From Catenovulum adriaticum (GTDB lineage: Bacteria; Pseudomonadota; Gammaproteobacteria; Enterobacterales; Alteromonadaceae): 64,000 nucleotides of DNA. Both the position numbers and the translations under genes were made by a program. Under the pieces are notes generated by a model. That model saw nothing but the letters and a program-made list of their open reading frames with translations, did no database searches and was not told where the DNA came from. The stretch is from positions 2,232,001-2,296,000 of the forward strand of contig NZ_CP109965.1 in the NCBI RefSeq assembly GCF_026725475.1, in the 5' to 3' direction. Shown here in pieces: positions 8,740 to 16,009 of the stretch. Position 1 is the stretch's first letter. Every line of letters begins with the position of its first letter.

Positions 8740-9203
8740 TACTAAGCGTGAGTACATCTGTTCGAAACATTAAACTTAACCCATGCCATTATATTATTAA
8801 GATAGCAATTTTTGCTTAATGATAAATAATTCCGCCTGACTTTAGGTTTATATCAATCAAGGTTTATATCAATCAATAGTACAAATCGCATTTATGTGAG
8901 TAAGACTGGCAGCTTTTACGGAAGAAATTTAAAAAAAAGTATTAACAAAGTTTAAAACAAACAGCTAATTTATATCTTTGGCTAAAATTTGTTGAGCGGC
9001 AGCTATAATGCCAGGAGGTAGTGAGGGTTAGGCCACTACAACTGCCGTCAACATCTGTATAAATCATTGGATTTGATTAAGGGAGTCAAATGCCAATTTA
9101 TTGACTTATACAGCGCAAACTAAGTTTGCAAAAAAGGTAATGCACAAAACAAGCCAAAATAAGTTTGGTTAAATATAAAAAGTCTGTTTAACTCTATAAA
9201 TAA
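8740..9203. other. Intergenic region with tandem repeat and RNA-like hairpins
   Basis: No gene seen. It holds a 16-bp tandem duplication (8844-8875) and two adjacent inverted-repeat structures. In the first (about 8993-9050), CGGCAG/CTGCCG encloses a GTAGTG/CACTAC hairpin and the motif GCCAGGAGGTAGTG. In the second (9055-9113), CTGTATAA/TTATACAG encloses TTGG-ATTTGA/TCAAAT-G-CCAA. A weak CCAAA/TTTGG hairpin at 9154-9168 could end the flagellin transcript on the minus strand. The first two structures could act on either strand. Confidence 0.5.
8844..8875. repeat. 16-bp tandem duplication
   Basis: AGGTTTATATCAATCA occurs twice back to back in noncoding DNA after the Sel1 gene. Probably replication slippage. 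Confidence 0.85.
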
Positions 9204-10034
9204 TTAACCTAATAAAGATAAAGCCGCTTGTGGACGCTGATTCGCCTGACTTAATACGGTTGTACTCGCCTGTTGTAAAATTTGGTTTTTTGTCAAAGTC
9301 GCTGTTTCTGTCGCAAAGTCTGTATCTTTAATTTGCGAACGGGCTGCTGAGACATTTTCAATAACGTTGCTTAAGTTACGAATCGTTGATTGAAAACGAT
9401 TTTGAAGCGCACCTAAGTCTGCACGTGCCGCACCGATAGTTGAAATCGCTGCATCTATTTTGCTCAGCGCTGCCGAAGCCAGTTGTTCACTTGCAACTGA
9501 TAAGTCTCCACCGACTAAGCTTGAAGCACCAAAGCTGCCACCCGCTGCTCGTGATAAGTTGACTGAAATCGTTTGGCCGCCATTGGCACCCACTAAGAAT
9601 TTTGCTGAATAATCGCCTTGCAATAAATCAACCCCGGCAAATTGTGTGGTTGTCGCAATTCGGCTAATTTCAGTTTTTAACGCACTCACTTCTTTTTGTA
9701 GTGCGGTTCTGTCTGCTGAGGTATTAATACCATTTTGTGATTGAATCGCTAATTGACGAATTCGTTGCAATGAAGTCGTAATTTCTTGCATTGCACCTTC
9801 AGCTGTTTGCGTTAATGAAATGGCATCATTTGCGTTTCTAACCGCTTGGTTTAAACCTTGTACCTGTGTGGTCATTCGGTCTGTGATTTGCAAACCTGCC
9901 GCATCATCTGAGGCTCGGTTAATTCTAAAACCTGATGATAAACGTTCAAACGCTGTGTCTAACGCGTTACCTGAACCTGTTAATTGACGTTGCGCATTTA
10001 ATGATGAAACATTTGTATTGACGAACATACCCAT
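9204..10034 (-). CDS. Flagellin (first copy)
   Basis: Structural subunit of the flagellar filament, exported by the flagellar type III system. 276 aa: conserved D0/D1 N terminus (MGMFVNTNVSSLNAQRQL, then ERLSSGFRINRASDDAAG) and C terminus (ARSQIKDTDFATET to QRPQAALSLLG) with almost no variable outer domain. AGGAG is 6 nt before the ATG. The predicted protein is identical to that of the flagellin at 12164. A sigma-28-type promoter lies about 140 bp upstream. No chaperone, cap or other flagellar gene is adjacent. Confidence 0.96.
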   Translation of the reverse strand: MGMFVNTNVSSLNAQRQLTGSGNALDTAFERLSSGFRINRASDDAAGLQITDRMTTQVQGLNQAVRNANDAISLTQTAEGAMQEITTSLQRIRQLAIQSQNGINTSADRTALQKEVSALKTEISRIATTTQFAGVDLLQGDYSAKFLVGANGGQTISVNLSRAAGGSFGASSLVGGDLSVASEQLASAALSKIDAAISTIGAARADLGALQNRFQSTIRNLSNVIENVSAARSQIKDTDFATETATLTKNQILQQASTTVLSQANQRPQAALSLLG

Positions 10035-10169
10035 TTTACACTCTCCTGAACTTTTTTCGTTGCTTTGTTTTTTGCAGCTTTGCTGCTTGGTTATTGGCTT
10101 ATTTATCTGATTTAATCATCTAAATAAACGCTACCTTGTTTTTATTATTATCATCCGCTGACAATTAGG

Positions 10170-10196
10170 TTATCGGAGTGCAAAGTCGCTTCTTTA
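10170..10196 (-). promoter_or_regulatory. Sigma-28 (FliA) promoter of first flagellin
   Basis: On the minus strand TAAA, 15 nt, TCCGATAA, against the FliA consensus TAAA-N15-GCCGATAA. The predicted leader is about 130 nt and contains a GCAGC/GCTGC hairpin at 10074-10086. The remaining bases to 10433 are A+T rich with nothing else evident. Confidence 0.85.
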
Positions 10197-10433
10197 ATAA
10201 AAAAGTGAAAATAAAGGACAAAAAAATCGCTAAAGTTTTTTATTTATTGGACGAGCAAGGCGAGGAAATAACAACTAAAATTAACAAAAATAAAGAGAGA
10301 AAAAAAAATAAATAAATATAAAAATTAGATACTTAAAAACAAGAAAATAAAATTTAGCAAGCCGTTATTCAAACGGCTCAACTAAAACAAAATAATTTAT
10401 AAAAAATTCAACTTTTTAGTTAAAGGCTCAAAA

Positions 10434-10467
10434 ATAAGGGTTAAGCTAAACCTCGCTTAACCCTTAT
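10434..10467 (-). terminator. Terminator of second flagellin
   Basis: A 13-bp perfect stem (ATAAGGGTTAAGC and its complement) with an 8-nt loop, followed by UUUUU on the minus strand. It lies 100 nt after the flagellin stop. Confidence 0.85.
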
Positions 10468-10566
10468 GGAGTGAGTATGGCTCACCCGCTTGGCCTATTA
10501 ACCCGTCGCACTACCTCCTGGCTTATCCCCAAACGGGTGGAAGCAGAACTTAAGCTAGCTAAATCC
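10468..10566 (-). other. Structured 3' UTR of second flagellin
   Basis: Between stop codon and terminator the minus-strand RNA can form ACCCGU/ACGGGU and GUGAG/CUCAC hairpins and contains GCCAGGAGGUAGUG (10523-10510). The same 14 nt occur on the plus strand at 9010-9023, in both cases followed by GGGTTA and GGCCA. Function unknown. Confidence 0.5.
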
Positions 10567-11388
10567 TTAACCTAATAGCGATAAAGCCGCTTGAGGTCGC
10601 TGATTCGCCTGGCTTAATACAGTTGTACTTGCCTGTTGAATAATTTGATTTCGGGTTAACTCTGCAGTTTCAGTCGCAAAATCTGTATCTTTAATTTGTG
10701 AACGTGCACCTGATACATTTTCAATGATATTGCTTAAGTTACGAATCGTTGATTGAAAACGATTTTGCAACGCACCCAAATCGGCACGAGCGCCACCAAT
10801 GGTTGAAATCGCACTATCAATGGCTGTTAAAGTGGCAGACGCCAAATCAGCTGTGCTGACATCAAAGTTTGCACCACCTAAACCTGACGCACCAAAACCG
10901 TCGCCTTCTAAATTAACAGAAATGGTTTGACCACCATTGGCACCGACCAAAAATTTAGCTGAATAACCACCAGTTAATAAATCAACCCCAGCAAATTGAG
11001 TAGTTGTACCAATTCGGCTGATTTCGGTTTTAAGCGCACTGACTTCTTTTTGCAGTGCAGTACGGTCTGCTGAGGTATTAATACCATTTTGCGATTGTAC
11101 TGCAAGCTGACGAATACGCTGCAAAGAGGTGGTAATTTCTTGCATCGCGCCTTCAGCGGTTTGCGTTAATGAAATTGCATCGTTTGCGTTACGTACTGCT
11201 TGGTTTAAACCTTGAATTTGCGTAGTCATACGATCAGTAATTTGAAGACCGGCTGCATCATCTGATGCACGGTTAATTCTAAAACCTGATGATAAACGCT
11301 CAAACGAGGTATTTAATGCATTGCCTGAGTTTGATAACTGACGCTGTGCATTTAATGAAGATACATTAGTATTTACGAACATACCCAT
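10567..11388 (-). CDS. Flagellin (second, divergent copy)
   Basis: 273 aa, same D0/D1 architecture as its neighbours. It differs mainly in the middle (about residues 160-190) and near the C terminus (for example ELTRNQIIQQ for TLTKNQILQQ). The frame opens three codons earlier with GTG, but that overlaps the AGGAG Shine-Dalgarno; the ATG at 11388, 8 nt from AGGAG, gives the same MGMFVNTN start as the other two. It has its own sigma-28-type promoter and strong terminator, so it is an independent unit. Confidence 0.95.
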   Translation of the reverse strand: MGMFVNTNVSSLNAQRQLSNSGNALNTSFERLSSGFRINRASDDAAGLQITDRMTTQIQGLNQAVRNANDAISLTQTAEGAMQEITTSLQRIRQLAVQSQNGINTSADRTALQKEVSALKTEISRIGTTTQFAGVDLLTGGYSAKFLVGANGGQTISVNLEGDGFGASGLGGANFDVSTADLASATLTAIDSAISTIGGARADLGALQNRFQSTIRNLSNIIENVSGARSQIKDTDFATETAELTRNQIIQQASTTVLSQANQRPQAALSLLG

Positions 11389-11496
11389 AATACTCACTCC
11401 TAAAATTAGAATGTTCTTTTATCAATTAATAGGCCACTTAATGCCTAATTAAGACAAAAGCCACAAAATTTAAAATATGTGTCATTGTCTATTTCT

Positions 11497-11523
11497 ATAT
11501 CGACCAAAAGTTAAACAACTTTA
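11497..11523 (-). promoter_or_regulatory. Sigma-28 (FliA) promoter of second flagellin
   Basis: TAAA, 15 nt, GTCGATAT on the minus strand; weaker -10 (6 of 8) than the outer flagellin promoters. The predicted leader is about 100 nt. Confidence 0.75.
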
Positions 11524-11729
11524 GAAATTAATTTAATAATAATTGGCTAAATAATAAAAGTTAATTAAAACAAATAGAAAACTAAGTGAAAAATAAAAAC
11601 AGAACAATGTTTTAAACATATAAAACATTTAAAATGCAGGGTAGGTGTTATAAACACTAGCTGATCAGCAAGATATGAAGTGAGCAGTAAACAAAATACA
11701 ACTATTTATCCGTTTATTTGATTCTGCTG

Positions 11730-11757
11730 GTTATAGGCGGGTTGCCTAACTTTTTTT
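11730..11757 (+). terminator. Orphan plus-strand terminator between flagellin genes
   Basis: GTT-(AT)-AGGC / GCCTAAC forms a 7-bp stem with a 2-nt bulge and loop GGGTT, followed at once by seven T on the plus strand. No plus-strand gene precedes it; all genes from 9204 to 11388 are on the minus strand. It could end a small RNA or antisense transcript. Confidence 0.5.
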
Positions 11758-11921
11758 AAATTTAACCTTGTCCTTCTTCTTTAATTAGCTGGTTTCAAAT
11801 AACAAGCTTTCACTTTTATTTACACATATGCTTGGCACAATAAAAACGAACAGCCGTGCTTCTTAATTAGCCCAACCTAAATTCACGTAATAACTCATTA
11901 AAACTCAATGTAACGAAAACA

Positions 11922-11942
11922 GCCGGAGCAAAATGCTCCGGC
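11922..11942 (-). terminator. GC-rich hairpin downstream of third flagellin
   Basis: GCCGGAGC/GCTCCGGC, 8-bp perfect stem with 5-nt loop, followed by UGUUUUCG on the minus strand. It lies 220 nt past the flagellin stop; a backup terminator or other structure. The rest of 11524-12124 shows no gene. Confidence 0.5.
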
Positions 11943-12124
11943 AAATCGCAACACCAGTCAGGAGAGTGCTTACGAGACAGTTAAGTCAACCGCCAATAAC
12001 CAAAACCGATTAATAACGATTGACTAAAATAAACGACTAAAACGCGATTTCACTTAAAATAATCATTCTTACTCAAAGAGTCTTCAATGTTTTAATTAAG
12101 CAATAAAGGCTTTAGCTTAAAATT

Positions 12125-12148
12125 AGGTTAGATAGCTTTATCTAACCT
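12125..12148 (-). terminator. Terminator of third flagellin
   Basis: AGGTTAGATA and its exact complement with a 4-nt loop, followed by AAUUUUAA on the minus strand, 16 nt after the stop codon. It lies just outside the long direct repeat, so the first flagellin lacks it. Confidence 0.75.
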
Positions 12149-12163
12149 TTAATCTATCCATCT

Positions 12164-12994
12164 TTAACCTAATAAAGATAAAGCCGCTTGTGGACGTTGA
12201 TTCGCCTGACTTAATACGGTTGTACTCGCCTGTTGTAAAATTTGGTTTTTTGTCAAAGTCGCTGTTTCTGTCGCAAAGTCTGTATCTTTAATTTGCGAAC
12301 GGGCTGCTGAGACATTTTCAATAACGTTGCTTAAGTTACGAATCGTTGATTGAAAACGATTTTGAAGCGCACCTAAGTCTGCACGTGCCGCACCGATAGT
12401 TGAAATCGCTGCATCTATTTTGCTCAGCGCTGCCGAAGCCAGTTGTTCACTTGCAACTGATAAGTCTCCACCGACTAAGCTTGAAGCACCAAAGCTGCCA
12501 CCCGCTGCTCGTGATAAGTTGACTGAAATCGTTTGGCCGCCATTGGCACCCACTAAGAATTTTGCTGAATAATCGCCTTGCAATAAATCAACCCCGGCAA
12601 ATTGTGTGGTTGTCGCAATTCGGCTAATTTCAGTTTTTAACGCACTCACTTCTTTTTGTAGTGCGGTTCTGTCTGCTGAGGTATTAATACCATTTTGTGA
12701 TTGAATCGCTAATTGACGAATTCGTTGCAATGAAGTCGTAATTTCTTGCATTGCACCTTCAGCTGTTTGCGTTAATGAAATGGCATCATTTGCGTTTCTA
12801 ACCGCTTGGTTTAAACCTTGTACCTGTGTGGTCATTCGGTCTGTGATTTGCAAACCTGCCGCATCATCTGAGGCTCGGTTAATTCTAAAACCTGATGATA
12901 AACGTTCAAACGCTGTGTCTAACGCGTTACCTGAACCTGTTAATTGACGTTGCGCATTTAATGATGAAACATTTGTATTGACGAACATACCCAT
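12164..12994 (-). CDS. Flagellin (third copy, protein identical to the first)
   Basis: 276 aa, protein identical to the flagellin at 9204; the only CDS difference seen is CGC to CGT at one Arg codon near the 3' end. Same Shine-Dalgarno, leader hairpin and sigma-28 promoter. It probably adds dosage rather than a new filament type, since the outer surface is unchanged. It is followed 366 bp upstream (toward higher coordinates) by hslU, an unusual neighbour for a flagellin gene. Confidence 0.96.
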   Translation of the reverse strand: MGMFVNTNVSSLNAQRQLTGSGNALDTAFERLSSGFRINRASDDAAGLQITDRMTTQVQGLNQAVRNANDAISLTQTAEGAMQEITTSLQRIRQLAIQSQNGINTSADRTALQKEVSALKTEISRIATTTQFAGVDLLQGDYSAKFLVGANGGQTISVNLSRAAGGSFGASSLVGGDLSVASEQLASAALSKIDAAISTIGAARADLGALQNRFQSTIRNLSNVIENVSAARSQIKDTDFATETATLTKNQILQQASTTVLSQANQRPQAALSLLG

Positions 12995-13129
12995 TTTACA
13001 CTCTCCTGAACTTTTTTCGTTGCTTTGTTTTTTGCAGCTTTGCTGCTTGGTTATTGGCTTATTTATCTGATTTAATCATCTAAATAAACGCTACCTTGTT
13101 TTTATTATTATCATCCGCTGACAATTAGG

Positions 13130-13156
13130 TTATCGGAGTGCAAAGTCGCTTCTTTA
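13130..13156 (-). promoter_or_regulatory. Sigma-28 (FliA) promoter of third flagellin
   Basis: Same as at 10170-10196: TAAA, 15 nt, TCCGATAA on the minus strand, inside the long repeat. Confidence 0.85.
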
Positions 13157-13279
13157 ATAAAAAAGTGAAAATAAAGGACAAAAAAATCGCTAAAGTTTTT
13201 TATTTATCGGTCGAGTAAGGCGAGGAAATAACAATAAAGAAGAAATCTAACTATTTGAAAATTAAGATTAAAAAAAAGA

Positions 13280-13310
13280 AAAAGCCAATAATCAATGATT
13301 ATTGGCTTTT
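13280..13310. terminator. Terminator of hslVU
   Basis: A 15-bp perfect inverted repeat around one central base (AAAAGCCAATAATCA and complement), flanked by A and T runs on both sides. It lies 50 nt after the hslU stop and upstream of the flagellin promoter, so it insulates the two units. Confidence 0.88.
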
Positions 13311-13360
13311 TATGAAATTTAGCAAAAACATTTTAAATAAAGTGAGATTAATCAGCTTAT

Positions 13361-14695
13361 TTATAAAATAAATCGAGATAAATCTTCATCATCGACAGCA
13401 TCATCTAAATGCTTTTTAACAAATTCAGCATCAATTGAGTATGCTTCGCCGCTTTTTTCTGAAGCATCATATGAAATTTCTTCCATTAGCTTTTCCATCA
13501 CGGTATGAAGTCGACGAGCCCCAATATTTTCGGTTTTCTCGTTTACTTTCCACGCAGCATTAGCAATGCATTCAATGCCGTCTTGGGTAAAATCAACATT
13601 AACGCCTTCTGTTGCTAACAAGGCTTTATATTGCTCAGTTAATGATGCTTTAGGCTCTGTTAAGATTCTGACAAAATCGCCCGATGACAACGCACCCAGC
13701 TCAACGCGAATAGGTAAGCGCCCCTGCAGTTCAGGAATGAGATCTGACGGTTTAGCCATTTGGAATGCACCAGAGGCTATAAACAAAATATGATCAGTTT
13801 TAACCATGCCATGTTTAGTTGAAACCGTTGAGCCTTCAACTAACGGTAATAAATCGCGCTGCACACCTTCTCTTGAAACATCTGGGCCATTGCCTTCACC
13901 GCGCTTACAAATCTTATCAACTTCATCAATAAACACTATGCCATTTTGTTCAAGGTTTTCGATGGCCTCTTCTTTTAACTCTTCTTGATTAACTAAACGT
14001 GCGGCCTCTTCTTCGATCAGCAATTTAAAAGCCTCTCTTACTTTTAATTTACGTGTCTTTTTAGTATCACCCGATAAGTTTTGGAACATACCTTGCAGTT
14101 GATTGGTCATTTCCTCCATACCAGGAGGCGCCATTATTTCAACACCCACTTGAGGCGCAGACACATCAATCTCAATCTCTTTATCGTCTAATTCGCCCTG
14201 ACGCAGCTTTTTTCTGAAAACTTGGCGGGTTGAACTTGAGCTTTCCTGTGCTGGTGCTTCTTCGCCATACATAGGTTTAGGCTTTGGCAATAAGGCGTCT
14301 AAAATACGCTCTTCGGCCGCTTCTTCAGCTCGGTATTTCACTTTTTGAGTCGCTTGTTCACGAGTCATTTTAACCGCGATGTCAGCTAAATCACGAATGA
14401 TCGTTTCAACCTCTTTACCTACGTAACCCACTTCAGTAAATTTTGTGGCTTCAACTTTAATAAAAGGCGCGTTAGCGAGTTTAGCTAAACGACGTGCAAT
14501 TTCAGTTTTACCGACACCCGTTGGACCTATCATTAAAATATTTTTAGGCGTAACTTCTTGACGCAACTCTTCTTCAAGCTGCATTCTGCGCCAGCGGTTT
14601 CTTAAAGCGATCGCAACTGCTTTTTTAGCATTGTCTTGACCAATTATGTGACGATTCAGCTCATGAACAATTTCTTTTGGGGTCATCTCAGACAT
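13361..14695 (-). CDS. hslU: ATP-dependent protease ATPase subunit HslU
   Basis: AAA+ unfoldase that feeds substrates to the HslV peptidase; cytoplasmic hexamer. Walker A GPTGVGKT at residues 57-64, Walker [10 protein letters not shown] near 255, with the I domain between them (charged insertion about 110-240). The C-terminal tail ending DLSRFIL is the segment that docks on HslV. 444 aa, normal length. It follows hslV by 9 nt, one operon. Confidence 0.98.
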   Translation of the reverse strand: MSEMTPKEIVHELNRHIIGQDNAKKAVAIALRNRWRRMQLEEELRQEVTPKNILMIGPTGVGKTEIARRLAKLANAPFIKVEATKFTEVGYVGKEVETIIRDLADIAVKMTREQATQKVKYRAEEAAEERILDALLPKPKPMYGEEAPAQESSSSTRQVFRKKLRQGELDDKEIEIDVSAPQVGVEIMAPPGMEEMTNQLQGMFQNLSGDTKKTRKLKVREAFKLLIEEEAARLVNQEELKEEAIENLEQNGIVFIDEVDKICKRGEGNGPDVSREGVQRDLLPLVEGSTVSTKHGMVKTDHILFIASGAFQMAKPSDLIPELQGRLPIRVELGALSSGDFVRILTEPKASLTEQYKALLATEGVNVDFTQDGIECIANAAWKVNEKTENIGARRLHTVMEKLMEEISYDASEKSGEAYSIDAEFVKKHLDDAVDDEDLSRFIL

Positions 14696-14704
14696 AATTG
14701 GCTC

Positions 14705-15259
14705 CTACTTTTTAGCTTCAGTTTTAGTTGAGTCATTCGCATTTAACACTTCAATGGTTTGATTTTGATTAGTGTAAACACAAATATCACCTGCAATTTT
14801 CAGGCTTTTCTCTACGATTGAGCGCGCATCAAGCTCTGTATTTTCTAACATAGCAGTCGCAGCAGCCTGAGCAAATGAGCCACCCGAACCAATTGCAATT
14901 AAATCTTGCTCTGGTTGTATGACATCACCGTTACCAGTAATAATAAGTGAGGCTGTTTCATCAGCTACCGCCAATAAGGCTTCTAAACGGCGTAGCGCTC
15001 TATCGGTTCGCCAATCTTTTGCAAGTTCAACCGCGGCTTTGGTTAAATGGCCTTGGTGCATTTCTAGTTTACTTTCAAAACGCTCAAATAAAGTAAACGC
15101 ATCGGCTGTACCACCAGCAAAACCAGCTATCACTTTATTATGATACAAACGGCGAACCTTGCGTGCATTGCCTTTCATTACGGTATTACCAAGCGATACT
15201 TGGCCATCACCACCTATAACAACTGTGTCGCCACGACGCACTGAAACTATCGTAGTCAT
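14705..15259 (-). CDS. hslV: ATP-dependent protease peptidase subunit HslV
   Basis: Threonine peptidase of the HslUV complex. After Met removal the N terminus is [10 protein letters not shown], with the catalytic Thr first. GDGQVSLG and the [17 protein letters not shown] segment are family hallmarks. 184 aa; a short charged tail follows the core. Upstream gene of hslVU. A terminator-like hairpin separates it from ftsN, so it should have its own promoter; I could not identify a convincing sigma-32 site. Confidence 0.98.
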   Translation of the reverse strand: MTTIVSVRRGDTVVIGGDGQVSLGNTVMKGNARKVRRLYHNKVIAGFAGGTADAFTLFERFESKLEMHQGHLTKAAVELAKDWRTDRALRRLEALLAVADETASLIITGNGDVIQPEQDLIAIGSGGSFAQAAATAMLENTELDARSIVEKSLKIAGDICVYTNQNQTIEVLNANDSTKTEAKK

Positions 15260-15312
15260 AAATATTTTCCTCTTAGTTGAGACTTACCGCCAATCATGGC
15301 AACAAGCATAAA

Positions 15313-15335
15313 TAACCCGCCAATGCAGCGGGTTA
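15313..15335 (-). terminator. Hairpin between ftsN and hslV
   Basis: TAACCCGC/GCGGGTTA, 8-bp stem with 7-nt loop, then UUUAUG on the minus strand. It lies 42 nt after the ftsN stop; a weak U tract may make termination partial. Confidence 0.6.
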
Positions 15336-15376
15336 CTTTTATTTATGAATTTAAGATGGGATTGGTTTGCTAAAAA

Positions 15377-15916
15377 TCAAGTCCAAAACCAAATTTGGCA
15401 CCCATTCACTTTTGCTCTTTGCAACTTGTGCCTATCTGCTTCAGCTTCTCGTTTTGTAGGGTAAGGGCCTAAAACCACTCGATACCAAACGCCATTAGAA
15501 CCATTGGTTTTTTTAACCATAGATTCAAGCCCTGCAAACGCAATTTTAGCTTTCATGGTATTGGCTTGGCCTTCTACTCTAAATGAACCGCATTGCATTT
15601 GATAAGGCCGTGTAGGTTTATCATCCCGTTTAGGTACATCCACTTCAATGGTTTTATTCTCTAATTCTTTTACATATTCCCACTTTTCTTCTGGCATTTT
15701 TGGCAACGGGGATTCTTTGCTTGAGTTAACAGGCTCTATGGTTTTTTGCTCTGGCGCTTTGCCCTGAATCGAAATTAAAAAACTGATAAAAGCGCCAATC
15801 AAAATAACCACCAACAATAACAAAACAATATTTTTTGTTTTTTTAGGTGCAGGCTGCTGTTGCCTAGTGTTTTTACGAGGTACAGGTTTACCTTTTTTTA
15901 CATAGTCTCTAGCCAT
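15377..15916 (-). CDS. ftsN: Cell division protein FtsN (SPOR-domain protein)
   Basis: Late divisome activator; the SPOR domain binds denuded septal peptidoglycan. 179 aa: basic cytoplasmic tail (1-28), one transmembrane helix (about 29-50), periplasmic linker, then SPOR domain (about 102-179; YQMQCGSFRVEGQAN and VVLGPYPTKREAEAD). It is shorter than E. coli FtsN (319 aa), mostly in the linker. The order priA-ftsN-hslV-hslU matches other gammaproteobacteria, supporting FtsN over a generic SPOR protein. Two Cys in the SPOR domain (one in QMQCGSF, one in GCQIW near the end) match the disulfide pair known in FtsN. Confidence 0.88.
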   Translation of the reverse strand: MARDYVKKGKPVPRKNTRQQQPAPKKTKNIVLLLLVVILIGAFISFLISIQGKAPEQKTIEPVNSSKESPLPKMPEEKWEYVKELENKTIEVDVPKRDDKPTRPYQMQCGSFRVEGQANTMKAKIAFAGLESMVKKTNGSNGVWYRVVLGPYPTKREAEADRHKLQRAKVNGCQIWFWT

Positions 15917-16009
15917 GAATACAAATACAACTCCTACTTTAATTATGTATTATTCTAAAGCGCATTGGGCTTGCTGAAAATAGCCAACGCTAAAAAGATT
16001 AAAGATTAT

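Larger units (their letters stand above)
9204..10274. repeat. Long direct repeat, copy 1 (flagellin gene plus promoter region)
   Basis: Matches 12164-13234 at an offset of 2960. Identity starts exactly at the stop codon. By eye there is one mismatch (9237/12197, synonymous) in the first 1044 bp; then identity decays at 10248-10274. It covers the whole gene, leader and promoter. Suggests recent duplication or gene conversion. Confidence 0.92.
12164..13234. repeat. Long direct repeat, copy 2 (flagellin gene plus promoter region)
   Basis: Partner of 9204-10274, same orientation. The sharp left edge is at the stop codon; the right edge is frayed around 13208-13234. The divergent flagellin lies between the copies. 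Confidence 0.92.

Noticed and set aside
9000..9060. c-di-GMP-I riboswitch or integron attC site
   Set aside because: GGTAG and GGGTTA or GTTAGGC resemble fragments of these elements, but the conserved GCAAA and GACGCAAAGC blocks of the riboswitch and the paired R/L boxes of attC are missing.
9204..13234. Phase-variable flagellin switch
   Set aside because: All three genes point the same way, the repeats are direct, and there is no invertase or inverted repeat around a promoter.
8740..13360. Genomic island or mobile element around the flagellins
   Set aside because: No transposase, integrase, target duplication or tRNA boundary; base composition looks like the flanks.
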